64,000 nt of DNA from Alteromonas sp. KUL49. GTDB lineage: Bacteria > Pseudomonadota > Gammaproteobacteria > Enterobacterales > Alteromonadaceae. The first letter of the stretch is position 1; every line of letters begins with the position of its first letter. Location of the stretch: the NCBI RefSeq assembly GCF_006538345.1, contig NZ_BJKL01000005.1, forward strand, positions 62,001 to 126,000. The letters run 5' to 3'. The position numbers and the translations under genes were made by a program. Positions 39,413-47,455 of the stretch are shown here, in pieces. The notes beneath the pieces were generated by a model. The model searched no databases. It was not told where the DNA came from and saw nothing but the letters and a program-made list of their open reading frames with translations.

Positions 39413-39421
39413 TGCTATTAT
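39413..39421 (+). promoter_or_regulatory. Possible extended -10 before flagellin-like gene
   Basis: TGCTATTAT matches an extended -10 element (TGn plus a TATAAT-like box), 24 bases before the ATG at 39446. I could not find a sigma-28 (TAAAG ... GCCGATAA) or sigma-54 promoter here, which would be normal for a flagellin. Weak evidence. Confidence 0.25.
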
Positions 39422-39445
39422 TCTTTAAGGTAGAGGAGAGGTTTA

Positions 39446-40246
39446 ATGATTAACTTTAATGCAGACAATTCGCTTTCGCTGATTGAGCAAATCCAACAGC
39501 GACAGGAAAAGCTATCTGAGAAGCTAGCTTCTGGAAAGCAAATCAACAGTGCCGCAGACGGCGCCGCTGCGCAACAGATCATCGACAGGCTAACCTCAGA
39601 GATTGAAGGTAATCGTCAAGCCGTTAACAACGTGTACGATGGTATCTCGCTAGCACAGGTGGCTGAAGGCGGGTTGGGTGGCATTAACGAAGATGTTAAC
39701 CGCATACGAGAGCTGACTATTCAAGCCGGCAGCGGCATCCTTAGCGATAGCGATAAACAGGCTATTCAATCTGAAATTACCCAATTACAAGACAACATCA
39801 CTCAGACCATCGAACAGACTAACTTTGGTGGAAAGCCATTGTTGTCAGAAGACGGCTCACTCAGCTTTCAAGTAGGCTCGGGTGCAGGAGATACAAGAGA
39901 TATCGAAACGCTTGATATTGCTTCACAGTTGTCTGACGTTTTATCTATTGACCTTACTTCAGGTACAAGCGTAAACGACGCATTGGACGCTACAGATGCA
40001 GCCATTGAGACTATTGGTGGCGCCAGAGGTGATTTGGGAGCGATTCAAAACGGGTTAGAGAGCACTGCGCGCAATTTGACGCAAGCAGACGTAAGTGCGT
40101 CGGCAGCACGTAGCAGAATTCAAGACTTAGATTACGCGCAAGCTGCATCTGAGCAAGCCTCAAATGACGTATTAGGGCAGGCTTCTCTATCGGTTCAGGC
40201 CCAAGCAAACCAGCAACAAGGTCAGGTGTTGGCATTGCTGAGCTAA
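39446..40246 (+). CDS. Atypical short flagellin
   Basis: The 266-residue protein has flagellin N- and C-terminal helical domains: LSEKLASGKQINSAADGAAA, then NVYDGISLAQVAEGGL, and at the end ARSRIQDLDYAQAASEQA and QAQANQQQGQVLALLS. It departs from the consensus at strongly conserved points: the N terminus is MINFNADNS rather than a VNTN-type start, SAADGAAA replaces SAADDAAGLA, and the last residues are ALLS instead of SLLG. The variable region is short. GGAGAG precedes the ATG. It may be a minor filament subunit or a regulatory flagellin. It closes the glycosylation island before flrA. Confidence 0.85.
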   Translation: MINFNADNSLSLIEQIQQRQEKLSEKLASGKQINSAADGAAAQQIIDRLTSEIEGNRQAVNNVYDGISLAQVAEGGLGGINEDVNRIRELTIQAGSGILSDSDKQAIQSEITQLQDNITQTIEQTNFGGKPLLSEDGSLSFQVGSGAGDTRDIETLDIASQLSDVLSIDLTSGTSVNDALDATDAAIETIGGARGDLGAIQNGLESTARNLTQADVSASAARSRIQDLDYAQAASEQASNDVLGQASLSVQAQANQQQGQVLALLS

Positions 40247-40250
40247 TCGC

Positions 40251-40291
40251 ATTCGTAGCGAGCAAGCGTACGACTTTTGTTCGCTACGAAT
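40251..40291 (+). terminator. Long hairpin after flagellin-like gene
   Basis: ATTCGTAGCGA (40251-40261) pairs perfectly with TCGCTACGAAT (40281-40291), and the pairing extends inward for four more base pairs including one G-U. It begins 4 bases after the flagellin-like stop. It lacks a downstream T tract, so it may act as an mRNA-stabilising 3' structure instead of, or besides, a terminator. Confidence 0.55.
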
Positions 40292-40433
40292 CTACAAAAC
40301 TCATTGTACTAAAGACCAATATTGGCGTTTTATTTCCATATTTCCTCAATCACAGGTTGCGCTGTGATCTTTTACAGTTACAATTTGCAGATGCGCTAAA
40401 CTGTAAATAATAACAAAGCGTTTTGGGGATTTG

Positions 40434-41903
40434 ATGAAGGATATTTTACTGGTTAGTGATAACCAGGACTTAATTCACAGCTTACAAACTGTCGTCACTT
40501 TCTTGGGCGAGTCTTGCGAAGCACGAAGTGTTTCAGAGTGTGAGGCTTACTTAAAAGACAAAAGTGCTGACGCTGTGTTAATTGATTTTGTGAAGCCCGC
40601 TAAAGTGAAAAAGCTTTTAGCGACTTTTCCTCATATCCCTTTTGTGGCTATTCAACCTACTGACGGTGAAAGTTTACCCGACTGTAATTTAGTGAGTGTT
40701 GCCACACTACCGCTAACCTATCCTGTACTCACTCAAGCAATTCATCGTTGTCAGGAGTATTCTCGAAGAAAACCTAATGTTCCTCGCGGCGGTGGCGCTA
40801 AAACCCGTTTATTCCGCAGTTTGGTTGGTAAAAGCGAACAAATCCAAATTGTACGTAGGCTTGTTGAGCAAGTTGCCCCAACCGATGCTACGGTGTTGAT
40901 CCTTGGTGAATCAGGCACAGGTAAAGAAGTGGTTGCACGTAATGTCCATTTCTTGTCTGAGCGCAAAGATGGCCCATTTATTCCAGTGAACTGTGGTGCT
41001 ATTCCCGGTGAGCTTCTAGAAAGTGAGTTGTTTGGTCATGAAAAAGGCGCATTTACTGGGGCCATCAGTGCCCGTAAAGGTCGTTTCGAATTAGCCGAAG
41101 GCGGTACCTTATTCCTCGACGAAATTGGCGATATGCCATTGCAGATGCAAGTGAAGTTGCTTCGCGTATTGCAAGAAAAGACCTATGAGCGAGTAGGAGG
41201 GAATAAACCCCTCAAGTGCAATGTGCGTATAATCGCAGCGACTCACAGAAACTTAGAAACGATGATCAAAGAGGATAAGTTTCGAGAGGATCTTTACTAC
41301 CGCTTAAACGTGTTCCCAATCGACAGCCCAGCATTGCGTCAACGCAAAGACGATATCCCGCTATTGCTGCAAGAACTCAATAGTCGAATTCAAGGCGACG
41401 GGGTTGACGGGGTTCATTTTACCGAGAGAGCCATTGCGTCGTTGATGGAACATCAATGGGCGGGTAATGTGCGTGAGCTTTCTAATCTTGTTGAACGATT
41501 AACTATTTTGTTCCCGGGTCAAATCGTAGACGTTACCGACCTTCCTGAAAAATACCAATACGGCGAAATACAAGCCTACGAGCCTGACTACCCTGAAGAG
41601 CTGCTTGAGCGCGACGCCTTTAATGCGTTGTTTGCAGAAGCCGCAGCAAAAGAACAGAACGCCGAAGACGTTGACGACTCTGCGCTAGATGCAGAATCTT
41701 CAATGGTAGTGAGCTCTGAGCTTCCTGAAGAAGGTGTTAACCTAAAAGAATACTTGTCCGAGCTTGAGATTAATTTGATTAAGCAGGCGCTAGAGCATCA
41801 AGATTGGGTGGTAGCAAGAGCCGCTGACAAACTCGGCATGCGTAGAACGACCTTGGTCGAAAAAATGCGTAAGTATGATATCCAACGGGTTGAAGAAGCG
41901 TAG
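40434..41903 (+). CDS. flrA: Flagellar master regulator FlrA (FleQ)
   Basis: FlrA is the sigma-54-dependent activator at the top of the polar flagellar hierarchy; it turns on flrBC and early structural operons. The 489-residue protein has an N-terminal FleQ-type receiver-like domain (about 1-115), an AAA+ core with Walker A GESGTGKE near residue 163, the sigma-54-contacting GAFTGA, and Walker [16 protein letters not shown]-terminal Fis-type helix-turn-helix ends near [21 protein letters not shown] chose the ATG at 40434 (GGGGA upstream) over the adjacent TTG. A strong terminator follows. Confidence 0.93.
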   Translation: MKDILLVSDNQDLIHSLQTVVTFLGESCEARSVSECEAYLKDKSADAVLIDFVKPAKVKKLLATFPHIPFVAIQPTDGESLPDCNLVSVATLPLTYPVLTQAIHRCQEYSRRKPNVPRGGGAKTRLFRSLVGKSEQIQIVRRLVEQVAPTDATVLILGESGTGKEVVARNVHFLSERKDGPFIPVNCGAIPGELLESELFGHEKGAFTGAISARKGRFELAEGGTLFLDEIGDMPLQMQVKLLRVLQEKTYERVGGNKPLKCNVRIIAATHRNLETMIKEDKFREDLYYRLNVFPIDSPALRQRKDDIPLLLQELNSRIQGDGVDGVHFTERAIASLMEHQWAGNVRELSNLVERLTILFPGQIVDVTDLPEKYQYGEIQAYEPDYPEELLERDAFNALFAEAAAKEQNAEDVDDSALDAESSMVVSSELPEEGVNLKEYLSELEINLIKQALEHQDWVVARAADKLGMRRTTLVEKMRKYDIQRVEEA

Positions 41904-41929
41904 ACGTCAGGACTTTGACGTCTTTTTTT
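41902..41929 (+). terminator. Rho-independent terminator after flrA
   Basis: AGACGTCA (41902-41909) pairs perfectly with TGACGTCT (41916-41923) around a GGACTT loop, followed by a run of T to 41929. It begins in the flrA stop codon, separating flrA from flrBC. Confidence 0.9.
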
Positions 41930-41973
41930 GTTGAAAAATAATCATAACATTTTGAATTAATTGACTTAAATAT

Positions 41974-41991
41974 TTGGCACACCTCCTGCTA
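41974..41991 (+). promoter_or_regulatory. Sigma-54 promoter of flrBC
   Basis: TTGGCACACCTCCTGCTA matches the -24/-12 consensus with exactly 10 bases between GG (41976-41977) and GC (41988-41989). It lies 47 bases before the flrB start, where an FlrA-activated class II promoter is expected. Confidence 0.88.
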
Positions 41992-42037
41992 GTACATGTC
42001 ATAGGTAATAAAACGTCTAACATTTGACGAGGATGCC

Positions 42038-43225
42038 ATGGCATACGATAGCGGTCACTACGAACCAACAGATTCATCTTGGTCTGTATTTGATACTCAC
42101 ACTCTTACGTCTGATACAAGTGTTCCACTGAACTCGCAACGTTCACCTGCGGTTAACACTGATGACGATGATAAGACCGGTACCGCAGAACTCGTTTCTC
42201 TTCGTCAACAAGCAAGTCGTATGGCCCATCTACTTAAGGTAATGCCCGCAGGTGTTATCGTTATTGATGGCAAAGGCGTAGTTAAACAGGCCAATGATCA
42301 AGCCAAAGCTTTATTGGGCGAGCCACTGGAAGAAGAAGTATGGCGCGCCATTATTGCTCGCTCTTTTAAGCCTCGTGCCGACGATGGTCACGAAGTTTCT
42401 TTGGTTGATGGGCGCAGAGTAAAGCTCTCGATTACTCCACTTGAAGGTGAACCTGGCCAACTAATCGTTATTACTGACCTTACTGAGACTCGTCAGTTGC
42501 AGGCTCGTGTAAGCCATATGCAGCGTTTGTCCTCGTTGGGCAAAATGGTTGCATCGTTGGCGCATCAAATCCGTACACCATTATCTGCGGCAATGCTATA
42601 TGCCGCAAACCTAACTCGTAAAAACTTACCTCAAGAAGCGGGCGAACAGTTTGCTAACAAACTGACAGATCGCTTGAAGGAACTTGAGAGTCAGGTGAAT
42701 GACATGTTGTTGTTTGCCAAGTCTGGTGAAGATCAAGTCGTTACCAATATCAGTCTTGAGCAGCTTAAAGACGCCATCGAACCAAGTGCGCTCAGCATGA
42801 CAAGTCAGCAAGCTCAACCGCTTTGTTTTGAGGGGTTTGAGAGTGATGTTTGCTTTACTGGAAACCTAACAGCGTTACAAGGTGCATTACTAAATCTTAT
42901 TCACAATGCGAGTCAGGTCACTCCTAAGGGCTATGACGTTACCGTGCGCGCGACTGTTGCCCATCAAGGGCTAGCAATATCTGTCATTGATGGTGGTCAA
43001 GGTGTGCCTGAGCAAATCAAAGCCAAGATTTTTGAACCGTTTTTTACCACTAAAACTCACGGTACGGGGTTAGGACTGGCCGTGGTTAAATCTGTGGTCA
43101 AAGCACACCATGGCAATCTTACTGTGACCAATATGAAAGAACGAGGTGCGTGTTTTACGGTGGCGTTACCATGCTCACCGCAAACTAACCTAGATAATAC
43201 CGTTCTTTCGAAGAACGTAGCCTGA
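42038..43225 (+). CDS. flrB: Flagellar sensor histidine kinase FlrB (FleS)
   Basis: FlrB phosphorylates FlrC to switch on later flagellar genes. The 395-residue protein is cytoplasmic, with no membrane helix. A PAS domain (about 65-150) includes MPAGVIVIDGKGVVKQAN. The HisKA domain has the phospho-acceptor His176 in SLAHQIRTPLSAAML. The HATPase domain (about 265-385) holds LIHNASQV, VIDGGQGVPEQIKAKIFEPF and TGLGLAVVKSV. Family length is normal. It is separated from flrC by 17 bases. Confidence 0.93.
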   Translation: MAYDSGHYEPTDSSWSVFDTHTLTSDTSVPLNSQRSPAVNTDDDDKTGTAELVSLRQQASRMAHLLKVMPAGVIVIDGKGVVKQANDQAKALLGEPLEEEVWRAIIARSFKPRADDGHEVSLVDGRRVKLSITPLEGEPGQLIVITDLTETRQLQARVSHMQRLSSLGKMVASLAHQIRTPLSAAMLYAANLTRKNLPQEAGEQFANKLTDRLKELESQVNDMLLFAKSGEDQVVTNISLEQLKDAIEPSALSMTSQQAQPLCFEGFESDVCFTGNLTALQGALLNLIHNASQVTPKGYDVTVRATVAHQGLAISVIDGGQGVPEQIKAKIFEPFFTTKTHGTGLGLAVVKSVVKAHHGNLTVTNMKERGACFTVALPCSPQTNLDNTVLSKNVA

Positions 43226-43242
43226 TTAAAGAGGACGCCCTA

Positions 43243-44586
43243 ATGTCAAAAACTACCATTCTAATTGTTGAAGATGACGCAGGCTTACGTGAAGCACTCT
43301 ACGATACGCTACTGCTAGGTGACTACAACGTCGTCGACGCCGACAGTGCTGAGTCAGCACTGATGATTTTGGCAGCGCGCAAGATAGATCTTGTGGTGAG
43401 CGATATCCAAATGGGTGAAATGAGCGGCCTCACACTGCTTAAAAACATTAAGGCTAAATACCCCAATATGCCGGTGTTGCTAATGACAGCCTATGCCACC
43501 ATTGATGACGCGGTAAAAGCGATGCGTGACGGTGCGACAGACTATTTGTCTAAGCCATTTTCGCCAGAGGTATTGTTGAACCTAGTAGGTCGGTATGCAC
43601 CTGCTCAACAGGTAGAATCGAGAACGCCAATCGTGGCGGACCCTACTAGTTTGCAATTGCTCACGCTATCGAGAAAAGTGGCAAAGTCAGAAGCTACCGT
43701 AATGATTTTAGGACCAAGTGGTTCGGGGAAAGAAGTACTTTCTCGCTATATTCACGATCAATCGGCGAGAAACGAAGCCCCGTTTGTCGCCATTAACTGT
43801 GCAGCAATTCCAGAGAATATGCTTGAAGCCACACTCTTTGGCTACGAAAAGGGCGCATTTACAGGCGCTATCCAAGCATGTCCGGGTAAGTTTGAGCAGG
43901 CGCAAAACGGTACCTTGTTGCTCGATGAAATCACAGAAATGGATTTAGCCTTACAAGCAAAGCTGCTGCGAGTATTGCAGGAGCGAGAAGTAGAGCGATT
44001 AGGTGGGCGTAAAAACATTAAACTTAATGTTCGTGTTATTGCCACAAGCAACCGAGATCTTCGCAAAGCGGTGGATGCTGGTGAGTTCAGAGAAGACTTA
44101 TACTATCGTTTGAACGTATTCCCACTTACATGGCGACCGCTGGCGCAACGTCCGGGTGATATTGTGCCACTGGCAGAACACCTCATTCAGCGTCATACAC
44201 AAAACCAAGGGCTAGGTAATGTGCGTTTGAGTGCCGCAGCCAGGAGCAAGCTGGCTCAATATACTTGGCCGGGCAACGTACGCGAACTCGAAAACGTCAT
44301 TCAGCGAGCACTTATTCTGTGTGAAAACGGAGAAATTGATGCCGGTGATTTGATGATAGATATGGCTATGGATACTCAGCCTGAAGTTGAGGTTATGCCG
44401 GAACCTGAAGAGACAAGTCGCTTGGGTTCAGAGCTTCGTTATCAGGAACACCAAATCATTCTAGATACACTTACACTCTGCAATGGTAAACGCAAAGATG
44501 TTGCTGAAAAACTGGGTATAAGCCCTCGTACGTTACGATACAAGCTCGCAAGGATGAGAGAAGATGGCATCGAGGTACCAGCCTAG
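43243..44586 (+). CDS. flrC: Flagellar response regulator FlrC (FleR)
   Basis: FlrC is the sigma-54 activator of class III flagellar genes. The 447-residue protein has a receiver domain (1-120) with phospho-acceptor Asp54 (VVSDIQMGEM), an AAA+ domain with Walker A GPSGSGKE, GAFTGAIQ, and LLDEITEMD, and a C-terminal Fis-type helix-turn-helix with KDVAEKLGISPRTLRYKL. It follows flrB and is followed by a terminator, so flrBC is one transcript. In related genomes fliEFG usually comes right after flrC; here about 16 kb of accessory DNA intervenes. Confidence 0.94.
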   Translation: MSKTTILIVEDDAGLREALYDTLLLGDYNVVDADSAESALMILAARKIDLVVSDIQMGEMSGLTLLKNIKAKYPNMPVLLMTAYATIDDAVKAMRDGATDYLSKPFSPEVLLNLVGRYAPAQQVESRTPIVADPTSLQLLTLSRKVAKSEATVMILGPSGSGKEVLSRYIHDQSARNEAPFVAINCAAIPENMLEATLFGYEKGAFTGAIQACPGKFEQAQNGTLLLDEITEMDLALQAKLLRVLQEREVERLGGRKNIKLNVRVIATSNRDLRKAVDAGEFREDLYYRLNVFPLTWRPLAQRPGDIVPLAEHLIQRHTQNQGLGNVRLSAAARSKLAQYTWPGNVRELENVIQRALILCENGEIDAGDLMIDMAMDTQPEVEVMPEPEETSRLGSELRYQEHQIILDTLTLCNGKRKDVAEKLGISPRTLRYKLARMREDGIEVPA

Positions 44587-44624
44587 TTGCGCAACGCTAA
44601 AACACTTTCCTCTGTAGTCTTTAC

Positions 44625-44680
44625 ATCACCGCACTTGGTAGCAATTACAAGCATGTATACCAAGTGTGTGGTGATTTTTT
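44625..44680 (+). terminator. Terminator after flrC
   Basis: ATCACC plus GCACTTGGTA (44625-44640) pairs with TACCAAGTG and GGTGAT (44658-44675) around a loop, with a two-base bulge, and is followed by six T. This ends the flrBC transcript. Confidence 0.8.
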
Positions 44681-44814
44681 CTGTGATTTTAATCTTTAAA
44701 GCGTTTCCGTGTGGCGAAACGTAAAATCCCAAGGGAAACGGCCTGAAGTATAAATTGCATTGATATACGAATAGTCCTAACCTTAAACACTACGTGTTTT
44801 TTTGTTGTCGTTTG

Positions 44815-45552
44815 ATGTTTGGATACCCAGCCTTTCCGCGGAGTTTTGCAACTTACTTAGCGAGCCTCATTTTTTTGTTTGCCAGTATTTCTTCGGTGAA
44901 TGCCGACTCTAATTCTACAAAAATTGTGTTTGCTTGTGCCGAGCTACCTGAAAATATGCAAAATTATTTTCAGAAAATCTACGGTACGGCATTTGCCGAG
45001 TTGGGAATGGAGTTTGAGATGGTTCCCTTGGGCCTTGCCAGAGCAATGCAAGAGGCTGATAAAGGAACTGTTGATGGGCTTTGCGGCAAAATTGCAATGT
45101 TCAAAGATATGCCTATCGCCACCGATTTAATCCAAATACCAACACCTCTGCTTTCGTCTCAGATTGCATTGTGGGTGCTAGACAAGAACGAGCAGAGCTT
45201 CAGTGATATCAGTGCTCAGAAAAACAACTACAGTGTTACTTATCAACGCGGATCGCTCGCGAGCGAGTACTACGTAAAGAAGTATGCACTCACTAATATC
45301 GTTACCACCTGGTCTAAAGACGACGCTTTACAATTGGTACTCAACGAAAAAGTGGACGCCATGATATCGGGTGACTTATTTGTGTATCAATATAATGCTA
45401 AATCGGTAGGAAATACCCTAGCTAGGGTGTCTAATGTTGAAACATTAGACATGTTTCCATTTATTCACAAACGACACCAAACCATCGCCCAAGATGTAGA
45501 AGAGGCGATTAACAATGCGCTAGAAAAACACGGCTTATTTGAAGAAAAATAA
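44815..45552 (+). CDS. Periplasmic solute-binding protein (family 3-like)
   Basis: A 245-residue secreted protein with a signal peptide (hydrophobic YLASLIFLFASISSVNA, cleavage likely after NA). The rest has the size and pattern of an amino-acid-type ABC binding protein (IVFACAELPENM, VTYQRGSLASEYYVKKY, VDAMISGDLFVYQY). No transporter genes adjoin it, so it may instead be an orphan sensor or binding protein of the kind common in Alteromonadales. An upstream GTG at 44794 is possible; I prefer the ATG at 44815 because it gives a cleaner signal peptide. It converges with the reverse operon at 45595. Confidence 0.75.
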   Translation: MFGYPAFPRSFATYLASLIFLFASISSVNADSNSTKIVFACAELPENMQNYFQKIYGTAFAELGMEFEMVPLGLARAMQEADKGTVDGLCGKIAMFKDMPIATDLIQIPTPLLSSQIALWVLDKNEQSFSDISAQKNNYSVTYQRGSLASEYYVKKYALTNIVTTWSKDDALQLVLNEKVDAMISGDLFVYQYNAKSVGNTLARVSNVETLDMFPFIHKRHQTIAQDVEEAINNALEKHGLFEEK

Positions 45553-45594
45553 CTTAATCTTAAAATAGTCCACGTAGCCATTATCCACCGCGAA

Positions 45595-45768
45595 TTAAGT
45601 TTTGTTATAAATCTTGGTACAAAGAGCCAACAAGCAAAATAGCAACCCAACCTGAAGCTCTCCCAAGTAAACGCTCGTTTCTGCTTGGGTTACAAGAGAG
45701 TAGAGCGCTCTGCAAATAAAAATGCCAGCAGCAAGATTAAGAGCGATTGGTGAGTGTTTAGTAAGCAT
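45595..45768 (-). CDS. 57-residue two-helix membrane protein, possible immunity protein
   Basis: The reading MLTKHSPIALNLAAGIFICR onward gives a 57-residue protein with two hydrophobic segments (about 8-25 and 40-53) joined by a polar loop containing TQAETS. AAGGAG lies 5 bases before the ATG. It is the third gene of a reverse operon after two double-glycine-leader peptides, the usual position and shape of a bacteriocin immunity protein. I know no specific family; the assignment comes from context, size and topology. Confidence 0.6.
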   Translation of the reverse strand: MLTKHSPIALNLAAGIFICRALYSLVTQAETSVYLGELQVGLLFCLLALCTKIYNKT

Positions 45769-45813
45769 GTTGACTCCTTTTTTGTGCTTTACAGTCTCAA
45801 GGCTAGATGCCCA

Positions 45814-45963
45814 TTACCAGTGATCGTTGCGATTAGTATTGCCATACTGGTTGTAAATTGAATCACTTGCGTTACCCACTTGGGCAAAGAAAGCGCCTAA
45901 GTCATAAAATAAACCTGCGCCTGATACTTGGTTAATTTCTTCCGTTGAAAGTGTTGTTTTCAT
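45814..45963 (-). CDS. Double-glycine-type leader peptide 2 (bacteriocin-like)
   Basis: This 49-residue peptide starts MKTTLSTEEINQVSGAG. The leader fits the class II bacteriocin/colicin V pattern (LS..E...VSG[GA]), with cleavage expected after the GA at residue 16 by a C39-peptidase ABC exporter. The 33-residue core is rich in aromatic, Gly, Asn and Ser residues (LFYDLGAFFAQVGNASDS) and lacks Cys. AAGGAGA precedes the ATG. The gene starts 10 bases after the stop of peptide 1, whose leader has the same length. No exporter is in the window. Confidence 0.72.
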   Translation of the reverse strand: MKTTLSTEEINQVSGAGLFYDLGAFFAQVGNASDSIYNQYGNTNRNDHW

Positions 45964-45973
45964 CACTGTCTCC

Positions 45974-46105
45974 TTATCGTCTGTGGTCTGAATAACCTTG
46001 ATAGAAATCATAGGCCGCGTCAGCCACAGCAATTGCGATAGCTACGTGTGCCCAATAACCTCCAGATACTTGTGAAGCATCCTCGTTTGATAGTTCCACT
46101 AACAT
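45974..46105 (-). CDS. Double-glycine leader peptide 1 (bacteriocin-like)
   Basis: This 43-residue peptide reads MLVELSNEDASQVSGG as a 16-residue leader with a true Gly-Gly end, then a 27-residue core beginning YWAHVAIAIAVADAAYDFY and ending SDHRR. The core has an Ala/Ile/Val-rich amphipathic or membrane-active stretch and no Cys. The ribosome site AGGA is 7 bases before the ATG. It is the first gene of a three-gene reverse operon. Two short peptides with matching leaders plus a small membrane protein suggest a two-peptide bacteriocin or a secreted signal. Confidence 0.75.
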   Translation of the reverse strand: MLVELSNEDASQVSGGYWAHVAIAIAVADAAYDFYQGYSDHRR

Positions 46106-46132
46106 ATTTAAATCCTTCTATTGTTTGGTTGG

Positions 46133-46147
46133 TGACTTTTGAAGTCA
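46133..46147. promoter_or_regulatory. Inverted repeat upstream of peptide operon
   Basis: TGACTT and AAGTCA flank TTG as a perfect 6-base inverted repeat, 28 bases upstream of the first peptide gene. It could be a repressor or activator site for the reverse operon; no promoter boxes are clear next to it. The gap between this operon and the gene at 46563 is 457 bases and holds little else apart from the palindrome at 46465. Confidence 0.35.
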
Positions 46148-46464
46148 GTGAAAGTTTATCAAGCACATAGAGCGCTAAATACTGACGGAAGGGACAGTTT
46201 TGACTGCTAGATGAGAGGCGTGTGAGTGGACGACCTAGAGCTCTAAATGTTGTTTTATCATCAAATTAATCAGGCAGGTACTTTATAATCCGAGTCATTC
46301 GAGGGGAACTATAACTTTAACTTGACTAACATCAGACCCTAATTTAACTTAGATTTCCTCAACTTAGGACTGGTTGTGTGGTAGTAGAGAAAAGGAACTT
46401 TTCAATTCGAATTTTTCCCTTATTCTCATCCGCTTGCTATAAAATTTTTCCGCAGTGACTAGCG

Positions 46465-46484
46465 GTTAGTTGATATCAATTAAC
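46465..46484. promoter_or_regulatory. 20-base near-palindrome upstream of secreted gene
   Basis: GTTAGTTGATATCAATTAAC matches its own reverse complement at 9 of 10 arm positions. It lies about 79 bases before the GTG at 46563, a plausible operator position for the two secreted-protein genes. No regulator is identified. Confidence 0.35.
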
Positions 46485-46562
46485 TCGTTTAGTCTGCATT
46501 GATTTTCGACCGTCCCAATTGTTACTTTGAATTTTGATCTTTAGCGAGTAAGGAAATCTGTT

Positions 46563-46910
46563 GTGATTAAACGCATGCTAGTGGTTTTGGCTTTGTTTGT
46601 TAGTGTTAATGCTTATTCCTCAGGAATTGCAAACAGTTACTACGTTACGGCTGTTCGAGCAGACCAATCAGGAAAAGGATGGATTCAATTTTCAAGTACG
46701 TTAAATGCAAGCTCTACGGGGCTCCCGTCTTGTGGCTCAACGCAAAGAAATAAGCTCGCTTTTGATGCGAATACTGATGGAGGCAAGGCCATATTGAGCA
46801 TCGCGTTAGCTGCACTGTCAACTAAAAAACGTATTTGGGCGTCAGGTACCAACACATGCTCTGTATACGGCACAATCGAGAGTTACTCTTGGGGAAGTAT
46901 TAAGGACTAA
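46563..46910 (+). CDS. Small secreted two-cysteine protein A
   Basis: A 115-residue protein with a signal peptide (MLVVLALFVSVNAYSSG). The mature part has two Cys, in GLPSC and GTNTCSVYG, about 43 residues apart, and the stretch GGKAILSIALAALSTKKRIW. Five more proteins in this window share the layout: signal peptide, Cys, short helix ending in (T/S)xKK-like residues, a strand, then a second Cys. No enzyme motif is visible. The GTG start has AAGGAA 7 bases upstream. It sits 6 bases before a close paralogue. Function unknown; a disulfide-stabilised periplasmic or secreted protein is likely. Confidence 0.75.
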   Translation: MIKRMLVVLALFVSVNAYSSGIANSYYVTAVRADQSGKGWIQFSSTLNASSTGLPSCGSTQRNKLAFDANTDGGKAILSIALAALSTKKRIWASGTNTCSVYGTIESYSWGSIKD

Positions 46911-46916
46911 TATCGT

Positions 46917-47273
46917 ATGAGAATTATGAAATTTGTATTGACACTTTTTACGTTTTTGATGGCGTTTGAGTGCTGCTCAGTTGGAATTGCGAATATGTAT
47001 TTGGTTAAGTCGGTTCGTGTTGATGCGAGTGGCATTGGTTATGTTGAGTTCGATAAAAGTTTAACCGCATCCTCCACTGGCTTACCCTCGTGCACAATTG
47101 ATTTTTACAAAAACATGCTTGCTTTCGATACTAAAACAGACGGTGGTAAAGCTATTTTAAGTACTGCATTGACAGCTTATACATCGAAGAAAAAAATGTG
47201 GGTCGCTGGAACGGGCACTTGCTCAGTGTATTCTGTGATGGAATCTTGGGACTGGGGATATGTAAAAGAATGA
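46917..47273 (+). CDS. Small secreted two-cysteine protein B
   Basis: A 118-residue paralogue of the preceding protein; both share SSTGLPSC, GGKAILS, a TSKKK/STKKR turn and GTxTCSVY near the end. The signal peptide spans MKFVLTLFTFLMAFECCS. AAGGA lies 10 bases before the ATG. Tandem placement points to gene duplication. It precedes the RHS gene by 182 bases, in which I see no feature beyond the RHS ribosome site. Function unknown. Confidence 0.75.
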   Translation: MRIMKFVLTLFTFLMAFECCSVGIANMYLVKSVRVDASGIGYVEFDKSLTASSTGLPSCTIDFYKNMLAFDTKTDGGKAILSTALTAYTSKKKMWVAGTGTCSVYSVMESWDWGYVKE

Positions 47274-47455
47274 TAATCAAATCTGTTAATTAATAAGTTA
47301 GTTTTGACGTTTGTCCTAAAAGTCGATGTCAATTCGTAACGTTTTTAGTGCATTTTAGTTTGATTAATACGTCGACACATCGAAGGGGTTATCAACAAGA
47401 CCTCTTGTTTGAAAAAATTGCTGTAAGAATTAGAAAATAGTTAGAAGGGAATCAA

